Numbered from the stretch's first letter, positions 36,148-46,759 are shown. The stretch: DNA of 64,000 bases from Snodgrassella alvi_G (GCA_946478525.1 CAMLCH010000003.1:48423-112422); one strand, 5' to 3'. The notes: a model not told the origin generated them from the letters alone. Program-made: numbers and translations.

Positions 36148-38796
36148 CTATATTGACAGAATTTTATCCACAATCTCTCGACTGTCTTTTGATAAACCCT
36201 GATGTTGCTGAATACGTTGCAACTGCTCCTGCATCAGGGTACGGCGTTCAGGTTCCAGTTTTTCATACAGATTAAAGGCCTGTACCAGTCGTGAAGCCAC
36301 TTGCGGATTAAATGCATCAATACGCAAAATATAATCTGTAATAAAACGATAGCCACTGCCATCAGCAGCATGAAAATGACGAATATTGCGACTAAAGCTT
36401 CCCAACAAAGAGCGAACCTTATTCGGGTTTTCCAAACTAAATGCCGGGTGCTTTAACGCAGCAGTAACTTGCTGCAAAGTATCATCTCGCTGACTACTAC
36501 CAAGCAAAGCAAAATATTTATCCATCACCAAATCATCTTTACCATAATGCTGCGCAAATCGTTCTAATAATTGATCACGTCCTGCCTCAGTAAGATGATT
36601 AATCGCAGAAAGCATCCCAAATTCATGCGTCATATTGGTTGCACGCTGTTCATATTGCTGCTCAATAGTCGCCAGTAAATCTGGTTTTGCCTGTACCGCC
36701 CAGCTTAATAATCCATTATACAGACTTCGTATACCAGCCAGATCAGGGTAATATTCCTGTATGGATGAGTGTGTACTTTGCTGTTCCTGTACATCAGCCC
36801 ATTCACGCCACTGCGCTAAAGTATGTTCAATCGTAGTCGCCAGATTTTGCAATAATGCCTGCCGTGCTTGCACATACAACCCTGGATCTATCTGCTGATC
36901 ATCTTCCCATAATTCAGATTCTGTAGGAATTTGCAGTAAAACTGCTTTGAATGCTGGATCAAGATCATCAGCATTCATTGCCGCAGCTATTGCCTTAGCC
37001 AGTTCAACATGATGCGCAACCGGCTTACCGGCCGCCAGTGCACGAACATTAGCTACCACTGCACGACGATACAGTGTCTGTGCAGCCTCCCAGCGTGCAA
37101 ACGGATCAGTATCACGGGCGAGTAATAAAATTAAATCTTCATCGTTATAGGGATAATCCAGTTTAACCGGTGCACTAAAGCCACGTAATAATGACGGCAC
37201 CACCTCCTCAGACACCTGATGAAGAACAAATGTCTGTTCGGTTTGATTAAACAATAATACTGTTTCCGTAACAGTATGAGCTTCCTGTTCTAAGCGGAAT
37301 GGAACAGCTACACCATCACGACCAAGCAGTCCTATTTTCACCGGAATAACCATAGCTTGTTTTTCCATCATATCCGGTGTAGGCGGGATATACTGTTGTA
37401 AATGCAAAGTGAAATTCTGATTTTTACTGTCATAGATTCCCTTGGCTTTTACCTGTGGAGTACCTGCCTGACTGTACCACAATGCAAACTGATCCAGATT
37501 AACACCATTAGCATCGGCCATAGCAGCACGAAAATCATCACAGGTAACCGCCTGCCCATCATGACGCTGAAAATATAACTGCATCCCTTTCTGGAAACCG
37601 GCTTCGCCCAACAGCGTATGGTACATACGTACCACTTCAGCCCCTTTTTCATATACTGTTAACGTATAGAAATTATTCATTTCTTCATAAGAAGCTGGAC
37701 GGACGGGATGCGCCATTGGTCCGCTATCTTCGGCAAACTGCATACTTCGCAAAACACGAACATTCTGAATGCGTCGTACAGCTCTGCTGGTTCGATCAGC
37801 AGAAAATTCCTGATCACGGAAAACCGTTAATCCTTCTTTCAACGATAACTGAAACCAATCACGACAGGTTACCCGATTACCAGTCCAGTTATGAAAATAT
37901 TCATGGGCAATAACACCTTCAATGGCTTCAAAATCGGCATCTGTCGCTGTATTACTGCTGGCTAAAACATATTTGGTATTAAAAATATTCAGACCTTTAT
38001 TTTCCATGGCCCCCATATTGAAATCGCCTACAGCCACAACCATATAAATGTCTAAATCATATTCCAGATTAAAACGCTCTTCATCCCATTTCATTGCCTG
38101 CTTTAGAGATTCCAGCGCAAAACCCGCTTTAGCACTATCTTCTGGTCTGGTATAGAACTTCAGTGCCACCTTTCTTCCGCTTCGGGTAGTAAAACTACCC
38201 TCCAGAACAGATAATTGCCCGGCAACCAGCGCAAACAGATAGCTGGGCTTGGCAAAAGGATCACGCCAGCAAACCCAGTGACGACCATTACTCAGTTCAC
38301 CGCTATCAAGCAAATTACCATTTGATAGCATCACCGGATAACGCCTTTTATCGCCAATAATAGTAGTCGTAAACTGACTCATCACATCAGGACGATCAAA
38401 ATAAAAAGTTATCTTTCTAAAACCTTCCGGTTCATTCTGGGTATACAGATTATTACCTGATTCATAAAGACCCATCAGCGTTTTATTCTGATCCGGATAC
38501 AAGCGAGTCGTAATTTCTAATTCAAACTGTTCATCTGGTACAGTATGAATAATCAATTTCTCGTCTTCCTGAGTAAATTCATACGGACACAGAGCCTTAC
38601 CATTGATCACAACTTGCAGTAATTTGGCACTGCCATCAAGTACACAAGGCTGTTGTGTTTTTTTGGGTACCACTGTCATGCGATTAAGCACAGTAGTGTA
38701 AAAACTATCGATGGTAAAAGTCAGATTAATGGCTGGCACAGTAAATTCCGGTGCCTGATAATCCTTAAGATAATGAACTACTTTTTTTTCACTCAT
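36148..38796 (-). CDS. pepN: Aminopeptidase N
   Basis: An M1-family zinc aminopeptidase of about 882 residues that degrades cytosolic peptides. GAMEN (NMGAMENKGLN) and HEXXH (VIAHEYFHNWTGNRV) are intact, with the distal zinc glutamate in LKEGLTVFRDQEF. The C-terminal DUF3458-type repeats are present. The ATG at 38796 is favoured, because AAGAG lies 7 bp upstream; the ATG two codons earlier (38802) has too little spacing. Confidence 0.96.
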   Translation of the reverse strand: MSEKKVVHYLKDYQAPEFTVPAINLTFTIDSFYTTVLNRMTVVPKKTQQPCVLDGSAKLLQVVINGKALCPYEFTQEDEKLIIHTVPDEQFELEITTRLYPDQNKTLMGLYESGNNLYTQNEPEGFRKITFYFDRPDVMSQFTTTIIGDKRRYPVMLSNGNLLDSGELSNGRHWVCWRDPFAKPSYLFALVAGQLSVLEGSFTTRSGRKVALKFYTRPEDSAKAGFALESLKQAMKWDEERFNLEYDLDIYMVVAVGDFNMGAMENKGLNIFNTKYVLASSNTATDADFEAIEGVIAHEYFHNWTGNRVTCRDWFQLSLKEGLTVFRDQEFSADRTSRAVRRIQNVRVLRSMQFAEDSGPMAHPVRPASYEEMNNFYTLTVYEKGAEVVRMYHTLLGEAGFQKGMQLYFQRHDGQAVTCDDFRAAMADANGVNLDQFALWYSQAGTPQVKAKGIYDSKNQNFTLHLQQYIPPTPDMMEKQAMVIPVKIGLLGRDGVAVPFRLEQEAHTVTETVLLFNQTEQTFVLHQVSEEVVPSLLRGFSAPVKLDYPYNDEDLILLLARDTDPFARWEAAQTLYRRAVVANVRALAAGKPVAHHVELAKAIAAAMNADDLDPAFKAVLLQIPTESELWEDDQQIDPGLYVQARQALLQNLATTIEHTLAQWREWADVQEQQSTHSSIQEYYPDLAGIRSLYNGLLSWAVQAKPDLLATIEQQYEQRATNMTHEFGMLSAINHLTEAGRDQLLERFAQHYGKDDLVMDKYFALLGSSQRDDTLQQVTAALKHPAFSLENPNKVRSLLGSFSRNIRHFHAADGSGYRFITDYILRIDAFNPQVASRLVQAFNLYEKLEPERRTLMQEQLQRIQQHQGLSKDSREIVDKILSI

Positions 38797-39520
38797 ATTC
38801 ATACTCTTTTTTATTTAAGTTTCGTGTCCATTGTACGGGTTACACGCCTGCAATCAACCCACTTTATTACTGCCAGAAAACTTCCCCACGCTAACATGAT
38901 CTAGATAATCATCTATTGGTAAAACCCATGCCTGCTAATCATACCTGCTTTAGTTCCTGAGATCAGCATCAATGGTACAAATTAGCTGATTCAGACCTTA
39001 TATATGCAGCACCAACCAAATCACTACCGACTGTATTTATTCTATTCAGTAAGCGCAAAAAATAACATCAATGCCAACCCAGATCAAAAACGCCATCATT
39101 TAAATACAAAATAAATACGGTTACGACTGGATAAATTACCGCTCATATAAAACTACACTACTCAATTATGAATTTTTTTCAGCTACAAAACAAAACTGAT
39201 TATCAGCGATTAAATAGTCTTATCAAGTTATGCATTTTAATTAACCATTGAAAAATATCAATAAAACCCACCCCGATTAATTAATCATGAATTAATTCAA
39301 TCTTATAGATATACATTTAATCCAAATTCAACACCTGCTAAAATTTTGTTCGCAGATAAATTGTATTGGCACTAAAAAAAATATTACTATAAGCTTACAA
39401 ACTTATTTTATTAAATGTTTATATAAATCGAAAATAAGTTACCTCGTGTAAATCCTTATTTCATTTCAAAGCAGATTGACCGACACAATCAATCTATTCA
39501 ACATTTAATCTATTTCTTTC
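38797..39520. other. Gene-free region between pepN and cycA
   Basis: No gene or riboswitch-like fold was recognised in about 720 AT-rich bases. It must hold the promoters of the divergent pepN and cycA genes. Confidence 0.5.
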
Positions 39521-39554
39521 AAAGGATATGCAATGATAAAGGATATGCAATGAG
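39521..39554 (+). repeat. Tandem duplication of the cycA ribosome site and start region
   Basis: A 17-bp unit (aaaggatatgcaatgat) at 39521-39537 is repeated at 39538-39554 with only the last base changed. The first copy creates an upstream ATG (39533) whose six-codon frame MIKDMQ ends at a TGA overlapping the cycA start (ATGA). Confidence 0.85.
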
Positions 39555-40947
39555 TAAATCACCGGAATTAAAACGCACACTGAAAAACCGTCATTTGCAA
39601 TTGATTGCTATTGGTGGTGCAATTGGTACCGGTCTTTTTATGGGTTCAGGTCGCACCATCAGCCTTGCTGGTCCGTCCGTATTATTTGCCTACATCATTA
39701 TTGGCGCATTTCTTTTTTTCGTTATGCGCGCCATGGGTGAATTACTTTTACATAACCTGAATTACAAATCCTTTGTTGATTTTACTGCGGATATCCTCAG
39801 TCCAACCATCGGCTATTATGTTGGCTGGACTTATTGGTTTTGCTGGGTAGTAATCGGCATGGCAGACATAGTGGCGATCACTGGTTACACACAGTTTTGG
39901 TGGGCAGATGTCCCATTGTGGTTACCCGGCGTAATCAGTATAGCGGTATTATTGTGCCTGAATCTGTTATCAGTAAAACTATTTGGCGAACTGGAATTCT
40001 GGTTTGCCCTGATCAAAGTATTGGCTATTCTGGCATTGATTGCCTGTGGTGGTTACCTGTTAATCAGCGGATTTGTCAGCTCGGCTGGAGTCAAAACACA
40101 GATCAGCAACTTATGGAATTATGGTGGCTGGATGCCACATGGTTGGTCAGGTTTTTTTGCTGCCTTTCAGATTGCCATTTTTGCTTTTGTCGGCATTGAG
40201 CTGGTGGGTACGGCGTCGGCTGAAACCGATGACCCCTACAAAACCCTGCCTCAGGCCATTAATAAAATACCGGTGCGCGTAATCGTTTTTTATGTGTTGG
40301 CATTATCCATTATCATGACCGTTACGCCATGGAATATGGTAGCACCTGATCGCAGCCCCTTTGTCAACATGTTCACCATGATTGGAATCGGTGCCGCTGC
40401 AACCATTATCAATTTTGTGGTACTCACCTCTGCTTTATCTTCTGCTAATAGTGGCATGTATTCCACCGGCAGAATGTTATACGGTTTATCTAAAAATGGT
40501 GTCGGACCACGCGTCTTTGCGCGCTTATCATCACAGGGTGTTCCGCAAAATGGTCTTTTATATTCTTGTGCTATGCTGCTCATTGGTATTGTCTTGCTTT
40601 ATGCAGAAGGTAATGTCATGAAAGTATTTACCATTGTGACCACCGTATCCAGTATCTGTTTTATTTTTGTCTGGGCAGTCATTCTGATTGCTTATCTTCG
40701 CTACCGCCATATGTATCCTCAGGCACATGCAAATTCTCATTACAAAATGCCTTGCGGAATACCCATGTGCTACGCCTGTCTTATTTTCTTTGTCTTTACT
40801 CTTTATCTGTTCGGTCAGGATAAGGATACCTTAACCGGCCTATTGGCCACACCATTTTGGTTTATTCTGTTAACACTGTTCTTACCCATGTTCCGCAAAC
40901 AACTGAAAAAGCCAATAGTGTTTGCAGACAATACCGATATCAATTAA
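39550..40947 (+). CDS. cycA: Amino acid permease, CycA-like (D-serine/D-alanine/glycine)
   Basis: An APC-family proton symporter with 12 membrane helices and 465 residues. The opening (NRHLQLIAIGGAIGTGLFMG) and GELLLHNLNYKSF, YWFCWVVIGMADIVAITGY and AFVGIELVGTASAET closely follow E. coli CycA as I recall it. CycA takes up D-Ala, D-Ser and Gly, so these substrates are likely. The start lies in a duplicated ribosome site. A strong terminator follows. Confidence 0.88.
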   Translation: MSKSPELKRTLKNRHLQLIAIGGAIGTGLFMGSGRTISLAGPSVLFAYIIIGAFLFFVMRAMGELLLHNLNYKSFVDFTADILSPTIGYYVGWTYWFCWVVIGMADIVAITGYTQFWWADVPLWLPGVISIAVLLCLNLLSVKLFGELEFWFALIKVLAILALIACGGYLLISGFVSSAGVKTQISNLWNYGGWMPHGWSGFFAAFQIAIFAFVGIELVGTASAETDDPYKTLPQAINKIPVRVIVFYVLALSIIMTVTPWNMVAPDRSPFVNMFTMIGIGAAATIINFVVLTSALSSANSGMYSTGRMLYGLSKNGVGPRVFARLSSQGVPQNGLLYSCAMLLIGIVLLYAEGNVMKVFTIVTTVSSICFIFVWAVILIAYLRYRHMYPQAHANSHYKMPCGIPMCYACLIFFVFTLYLFGQDKDTLTGLLATPFWFILLTLFLPMFRKQLKKPIVFADNTDIN

Positions 40948-41079
40948 TGATTATCGGCATAATTAAGGTATATACAATCGCATTAATAGATTGCTTACCA
41001 TAGACACAAAAAAGATAATTTACTAAAGTAGTAGCAATAAGATTATCCAACTAAAAACTTACTATTCTGCTTTACAGAC

Positions 41080-41117
41080 AATAATAAAAGTACCTTTTTA
41101 TAGGTACTTTTATTATT
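41080..41117. terminator. Terminator after cycA
   Basis: AATAATAAAAGTACC (41080-41094) pairs with 41103-41117. The T-rich 3' arm fits an intrinsic terminator. Confidence 0.85.
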
Positions 41118-41876
41118 GCCTATTAACAATGTTTCCTATACTCATGATTGTTATCACAAAACCCTTTTGACATAGCAATATTAAAACGATGGAAACGGCA
41201 TAATACAAATGGTGATTACTTTGTATCTTTTTATTCTCTCTTTTGGTTTTAAAATAAAAATTAGTTCAGTGTTTTAGCCATGCTGATTACTCATTTCCAC
41301 TATTAGCATTTTTCAAATCTTCGGTTTGATAAATTAAAGGACTAAGTAGCGATAGCACTACTTCACCAATCCTCTTCAACACCATACCCATCAACCTAAA
41401 TCGCTTACGCAATAGTATGTAAAAACAGGCATACTACTAAGTATGCAAATTCGATTTAGTTCAATAATGACTGACAAGCAGTCTGCACTTTTACTCTCTT
41501 TTTATTGCCGTCACTGATTGCCTAGTGTTCATCTGTTTTATCTTTGTCATAATAAAACTTATCGACATTTATTCAGAATAAAATCAATTATTATCAGTCA
41601 CTTACTATTCATCTCATGCATCATGAACAAATGATCTGCTAGCATAACTGAAGGTTTTTCCTCAACCATTATTCAATCAGCTCATCACAAAACCATATCA
41701 TTGAATAATCGCCATTTAACCGATCACCATTTTTACCTATATTAATTAAATATCAGCATCTGCATTACATTGTCCCATTATATAAATAGTTAATTAATTC
41801 AGTTATTTAGTATTAGCAATTTAAATTGATTAATGAAAGAACGATGTAAAAAGGATAAAAATCTAATAATTATATT
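41118..41876. other. Gene-free region upstream of mntH
   Basis: About 760 bp with no supported gene. I looked for a yybP-type manganese riboswitch and saw no convincing candidate. Confidence 0.5.
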
Positions 41877-41895
41877 GATAATGATAATCACTATC
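41877..41895. promoter_or_regulatory. Fur box upstream of mntH
   Basis: GATAATGATAATCACTATC matches the 19-bp Fur consensus at 18 of 19 positions. It is embedded in a longer TATTGATA...TATCAATA dyad, 42 bp before the mntH ATG. It is the best metal-regulator site in the window. Confidence 0.85.
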
Positions 41896-41937
41896 AATAT
41901 AATTATTAGCTAATATTTTATTTCGGAAACCAGATTC

Positions 41938-43290
41938 ATGCTAAAAACCTCAACAATCAGCCTTGAAGAAATAAATAATACCGTCCATATTCCCAATCCG
42001 AAGGCCGGTTTTTTTCGCAAACTATGGGCTTTTTCAGGTCCAGGGGCATTAGTAGCGGTGGGTTATATGGATCCGGGTAACTGGATTACCTCCATTCAGG
42101 GTGGAGCGCTATATAGTTATTTATTACTGTCAGTCATATTAATCTCAAGTTTAATTGCTATGCTTCTGCAGGCAATGTGCGTGAAAATTGGCGTCGTAAC
42201 TGGAATGGATCTTGCTCAGGCGACCAAATCCATGGTTGGCAGAAAAACAGCCTTTTGTTTATGGATATCGACCGAGCTAGCCATCATCGCAACAGAAATT
42301 GCAGAAGTTATCGGCAGTGCAGTAGCCTTAAATCTGCTCTTTAAAATTCCCCTACTCTACGGCGTAATACTCACCGTCTTCGATGTAATCATACTGCTAT
42401 TATTAATGAGATTTGGATTCAGAAAAATTGAAGCGATTGTCTTTTGCCTGATCACAACTATATTTATTATATTCGCATATGAGGTATTCAGAGCATCGCC
42501 ACAATTTAGTCAGATTCTCAACGGTTTTATACCGAAAACAGATATCTTTACAGCCTCAATTAAAGGCCATGACTCCTCCTTAATGCTGGCACTTGGCATC
42601 GTTGGTGCAACGGTCATGCCCCATAACCTATACCTTCACTCTTCCATTGTCCAAACCAGACAATACGATCGAATCGATGCTGCCAGTCTGAAAGATGCCA
42701 TTAAGTACGCGACCTTTGATTCAAATATCCAATTATCATTTTCATTTTTAATAAATTGCTTATTATTGATTCTAGGAGCCGCTTTATTTTACGGTAATAA
42801 CCCTGATGATCTTGGCAGATTTACCCAACTATATGACGCCTTAAAAAACCCGCAAATGGTTGGTGCCGTAGCCAGCTCAACGATGGCGACCTTATTTGCT
42901 GTTGCCTTACTGGCTTCTGGACAGAACGCCACCATAACAGGCACCTTAACCGGTCAAATAGTCATGGAAGGATTTATTAATTTATCCATACCACTCTGGG
43001 CCAGAAGGATTATTAGTCGGGGTTTAGCAATAATTCCCGTTATTTTATGCATCTATATTTGGGGTGACAGGGAAAACATCGTTGAAAATTTACTGATATA
43101 TACCCAGGTCTTTTTAAGTATTGCCTTACCCATATCAATGATCCCGTTAATATTGGTGACATCGAATAAAAAGATGATGGGAAAATTTGTCAACTGCAAA
43201 CTCACTACCATCTTAGGCTGGCTTGCCACTATAGCATTGGTAATTTTAAATTTTCAGTTGATTTATGAAGTAATTAGTTCATTATTTTAA
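41938..43290 (+). CDS. mntH: Nramp-family divalent metal transporter
   Basis: A 450-residue proton-coupled Mn2+/Fe2+ importer with about 11 helices. The helix-1 motif DPGN is at residues 45-48, the helix-6 metal site is ATVMPHNLYLHSS, and SGQNATITGTLTGQIVMEGF is the conserved cytoplasmic loop. A near-perfect Fur box lies just upstream, so it is expected to be iron-repressed. A weak GGAAA site precedes the ATG. Confidence 0.95.
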   Translation: MLKTSTISLEEINNTVHIPNPKAGFFRKLWAFSGPGALVAVGYMDPGNWITSIQGGALYSYLLLSVILISSLIAMLLQAMCVKIGVVTGMDLAQATKSMVGRKTAFCLWISTELAIIATEIAEVIGSAVALNLLFKIPLLYGVILTVFDVIILLLLMRFGFRKIEAIVFCLITTIFIIFAYEVFRASPQFSQILNGFIPKTDIFTASIKGHDSSLMLALGIVGATVMPHNLYLHSSIVQTRQYDRIDAASLKDAIKYATFDSNIQLSFSFLINCLLLILGAALFYGNNPDDLGRFTQLYDALKNPQMVGAVASSTMATLFAVALLASGQNATITGTLTGQIVMEGFINLSIPLWARRIISRGLAIIPVILCIYIWGDRENIVENLLIYTQVFLSIALPISMIPLILVTSNKKMMGKFVNCKLTTILGWLATIALVILNFQLIYEVISSLF

Positions 43291-43692
43291 TCATGAATAG
43301 ATAGTAATCAGCATAAAATAAAAATCTTTTAATGAGCAATAAAAATGCATAGACGATTCATCTGTCCGCGCATTTTTAATTTAAGCCCGAAATCAGATGA
43401 ATAATAGATTGTTATGGCAATAACAGTATTTTGCCAATAGACATGATTTTATTTAGACCTAAACAATTCCTAATAGCAAACAAACTTCTTTAAGCAAATT
43501 AAAACAAACCGTATTTATTTATATCGCCGTTATTGATACACTTATTTTACTGATCTTTTATAGCAAGTCAGTTAGTTAACCTGTTAAGAAAATCTGTTTT
43601 GTTATAATTGTTTCCTCAAATTTTTAATAATATGCTGACCATTACCGGCAATATTGCTGCTAATTGCATTACAGTTACACAGTCAGGTGCTG
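43291..43692. other. Spacer with weak mntH terminator
   Basis: AAAAATGC (43341-43348) pairs with GCATTTTT (43370-43377) and may end mntH transcription. Nothing else is recognised. Confidence 0.45.
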
Positions 43693-43983
43693 ATGGCCAA
43701 AATTTTTCCACTTCATCCTAAACACCCAGAACGCATTTGTTGGGGCTGTGACAAATATTGCCGTCATGATGATTTATTATGTGGCAATGGCTGTATTCGC
43801 ATCCCTCATCCTTGCGAGGATTTTGGTGAACACTGGTATTTGCACGGTGACTGGTCTGGATTACTCTCAGAAAAACAACGCGCTCAGATTGCAGCCGAAC
43901 AGGCAGCACAATCAACACATGCAGACACAGAAAAAAAGGACAAACCGCATATTAAACTATCACTGAAAAATAAAATCACCTAG
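43693..43983 (+). CDS. DUF3079 family small cysteine-rich protein
   Basis: A 96-residue protein from the ATG at 43693, where AGGTG is spaced properly; an earlier in-frame start at 43654 has no support. The N-terminal half is the conserved part, KIFPLHPKHPERICWGCDKYC with further cysteines in LLCGNGCIRIPHPCE, suggesting a bound metal. The tail is charged and likely disordered. The family is common in proteobacteria and its function is unknown. Confidence 0.85.
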   Translation: MAKIFPLHPKHPERICWGCDKYCRHDDLLCGNGCIRIPHPCEDFGEHWYLHGDWSGLLSEKQRAQIAAEQAAQSTHADTEKKDKPHIKLSLKNKIT

Positions 43984-44684
43984 TTAGATAAAAATTAAAG
44001 CAAATATAGTCATTTTTTTTATTGCAGAAACCAAAATATATTTACTTAAGACCTTATTGATTTTTTTTAATACAAAATAAAAATCCTCTGCCTTTCTATC
44101 TGTTTAAACTGCAACACGGCAAATAACGCCACCTATCTAGGCCATAAAATTAAGCTGTCTTATCCAATTCAACCAGCAAAAATAAGCTAACGAAAAATAT
44201 AATTGCTTATGATTGTACTGATATGCTTATGCTGAAAAAGATTAACTAATCGTATATAAATCTCAAAGTTTCATCAATTTTCATTTGTGTACAGATATAT
44301 AAAAAAGATATTTAATGGTGCCTACTACTCATTTAGCGACATCCTGACACAATGTATTTTAGTGATAAAAGAACCCCAGATAATCTGTTCTCTAAAATCT
44401 ATACAGTATAAAGAGTTATAATATCTGCTAGTTAGGAGTTTTTTATTTCTTAATTTGCCATTATGAAGTTATTAAAAATGCAGTGTGCTAATTCATTGTA
44501 GACTTAATAGCATCATCTAATTTTAAATTAAATCTTTTGCAAACTCTTCCGTAACTCAATTCATTTTAAATTTTTATAGATATTCACCACCGAATAATGT
44601 CTGCTATGTAGCTTGTAATTATTATTTTTGATCTATGAATTTTTTGTGCTACTTACCAGCATCAATATACCATTACAAAATTAA
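43984..44684. other. Gene-free AT-rich stretch
   Basis: About 700 bp without a supported gene. It leads into the candidate small RNA at 44719-44776. Confidence 0.5.
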
Positions 44685-44776
44685 TTAAGATAAAGCGTGC
44701 CTAGATTATAATGATAATAACATACTTATTGGTTTACATACAAAATCGCCTGCCATCTAGCACAGGCGATTTTTTT
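44685..44776 (+). ncRNA. Candidate small RNA with own promoter and terminator
   Basis: TTAAGA (44685-44690) and a consensus TATAAT (44707-44712) are spaced by 16 bp. The next element is an intrinsic terminator at 44742-44773 with a T-run. No gene lies between, so a transcript of about 55-60 nt beginning near 44719 is predicted. GATAATAA near +1 could be part of a metal-regulator site. No homology is claimed. Confidence 0.35.
44742..44773 (+). terminator. Orphan intrinsic terminator
   Basis: AAAATCGCCTG (44742-44752) and CAGGCGATTTT (44763-44773) form an 11-bp stem followed by more Ts, about 760 bp after the nearest plus-strand gene. Confidence 0.85.
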
Positions 44777-44994
44777 ACAAACAAACTTCCTCTTTCCTAC
44801 AATATGTCTTTGTATACTTGGCTTTTTTCAGATATTTAATCCGTTAAGTGAACTGTAATTTATCAGGACAGATTTAGCAAGAGACAAAGTTAATATAGTT
44901 TGAAAAACCAATTAACTACTCTTTTTTAACAGATATTGATTTTTTATTTCTTATTTGTAGATAAATATCTTAATTAATTGCTTTTATGTAAAAA

Positions 44995-45029
44995 AATAAA
45001 ACAGGTGATACTAAATCACCTGTTTTATT
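44995..45029 (-). terminator. Terminator of pta
   Basis: Fifteen-base arms (AATAAAACAGGTGAT and its complement) flank a 5-nt loop. On the minus strand a T-run follows, 38 bp past the pta stop. Confidence 0.9.
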
Positions 45030-45067
45030 CATGTTTTTAACTTTTATGAATAAGTAAAAACTACCTA

Positions 45068-46759
45068 TTAATTCATTTGTGTGGCCTGAATTGCAGTTAA
45101 AGCAATGGTATAAACAATATCTTCAATCAAGGCACCACGTGACAAGTCATTAACAGGTTTATTCAGACCCTGCAGCATTGGTCCAACACTAAGGACATGT
45201 GCACTACGCTGAACGGCTTTATAAGTAGTATTACCGGTATTCAGATCAGGGAATACAAACACAGTTGCCTGACCAGCCACTTTACTATCAGGAGCTTTCT
45301 GTTTGCCTACACTCGGTACACTCGCTGCATCATATTGCAGAGGACCGTCAATATGCAGATCAGCACGTTTTTGTTTTGCCAGTGCAGTAGCTTCTTTAAC
45401 CGTATCGACATCAGGACCGCTGCCAGAAGAAACTGTGGAATAAGAAATCATCGCTACTTTAGGATCAATACCAAAAGCTTTGGCAGAGTCTGCGGACTGA
45501 ATTGCAATATCAGCCAATTGTTCAGCAGTCGGATTAGGATTAACGGCACAGTCACCGTATACCAGAACCTGATCCGGCATCAGCATAAAGAATACACTGG
45601 ATACCAGACTGGCACCGGGGGCAGTTTTAATTAACTGTAATGCCGGACGAATTGTATTGGCAGTAGTATGAACAGCACCGGAAACCAAACCATCAACATC
45701 ACCCGTTGCCAACATCATTGTACCCAATACCACGGTATCCTGTAATTGTTGTTCAGCTTGTTCTGGAGTTAAACCTTTGCTCTTTCTCAGTTCCACCATT
45801 GGTGCTACATAACGGCCACGAATACTATCTGGATCAACAATTTCCAGAGACGCTGGCAGATCAATACCCTTCGCTTTGGCTACTTCTTCTACTTCTGCCT
45901 GTTTTGCCAGCAATACACAACGGGCAATACCCTTAGTTTCACAAATAGCAGCAGCGGCAATTGTACGTGGTTCATTACCTTCTGGCAGTACAATACGTTT
46001 GTTTGCTTTACGCGCTCGCGCCATCATCTGATAGCGGAATGCTGCCGGAGACAAATGTTCGGTTACTGGTTTAGCCAATTCGCGGCACAATAAATCAGCG
46101 TTCAACTGCGAAGAAACAACCTGCGCAACTGAGGTAACCTGTGCCGGTTCAATAGAGGTTACGACAGCAGTTGCTGTACCCAGATAATCAAGCTGAGTTC
46201 CATGTGTGGCCAATGTATTCTGTACTTCCGCAACAAAATCTGCTGACAATGTAGTTGCCGAAGTCAGAATAAAACCACTGATCTGAGTATGACCAAAAGA
46301 ATATTCATGTGCAGCCAACAATAATTCAGCAGCCACAGTAGCCGCCGTTTTGTCTGCCACCGCAGTTACCAGAAGAACACGGGCATTTAAAGCAGCTGCT
46401 ATTTTCACATTTTGTGCAGCCAGATAACTGCGACCTGCTTCAGGAGCAACACCTTCTACCACCACAACATCATGTGCTGTTTGTGCCAGCTGGTCAAAAT
46501 CAGCAACAAATCCCTCAATCGCATCATCGGCACGCCCCTGATACACCAACTCATCAAATTTGGTCACACAAAGAGGTGTCGGTAAAGTCTGCTGTAAAAG
46601 ACCTTGTACCAGCGTAGCGGTATTCTCAGCAGCATTAGTGCTCACAGGTTTGAAATATAAAGGTTTATGTTTTGTCTGCACAAAAGTCTGTGCAACACCC
46701 AGACCAATTGCGGTCAAACCATTCAGTGCCCCGGTTGGCACAAGCAAAAATTGCGGCAT
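45068..46759 (-). CDS. pta: Phosphate acetyltransferase
   Basis: Pta interconverts acetyl-CoA and acetyl phosphate. The 563-residue protein has an N-terminal dethiobiotin-synthetase-like P-loop domain (FLLVPTGALNGLTAIGLGV, to about residue 225). It passes almost directly into the catalytic domain (RIVLPEGNEPRTIAAA, SGAVHTTANTIRPALQ, DGPLQYDAA). The central DRTGG domain of the 714-residue E. coli enzyme appears absent. AAAAGGA precedes the ATG. ackA is not in the window. Confidence 0.94.
   Translation of the reverse strand: MPQFLLVPTGALNGLTAIGLGVAQTFVQTKHKPLYFKPVSTNAAENTATLVQGLLQQTLPTPLCVTKFDELVYQGRADDAIEGFVADFDQLAQTAHDVVVVEGVAPEAGRSYLAAQNVKIAAALNARVLLVTAVADKTAATVAAELLLAAHEYSFGHTQISGFILTSATTLSADFVAEVQNTLATHGTQLDYLGTATAVVTSIEPAQVTSVAQVVSSQLNADLLCRELAKPVTEHLSPAAFRYQMMARARKANKRIVLPEGNEPRTIAAAAICETKGIARCVLLAKQAEVEEVAKAKGIDLPASLEIVDPDSIRGRYVAPMVELRKSKGLTPEQAEQQLQDTVVLGTMMLATGDVDGLVSGAVHTTANTIRPALQLIKTAPGASLVSSVFFMLMPDQVLVYGDCAVNPNPTAEQLADIAIQSADSAKAFGIDPKVAMISYSTVSSGSGPDVDTVKEATALAKQKRADLHIDGPLQYDAASVPSVGKQKAPDSKVAGQATVFVFPDLNTGNTTYKAVQRSAHVLSVGPMLQGLNKPVNDLSRGALIEDIVYTIALTAIQATQMN

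Noticed and set aside
41118..41937. Manganese riboswitch upstream of mntH
   Set aside because: No yybP-ykoY-like core was found; a Fur box explains regulation.
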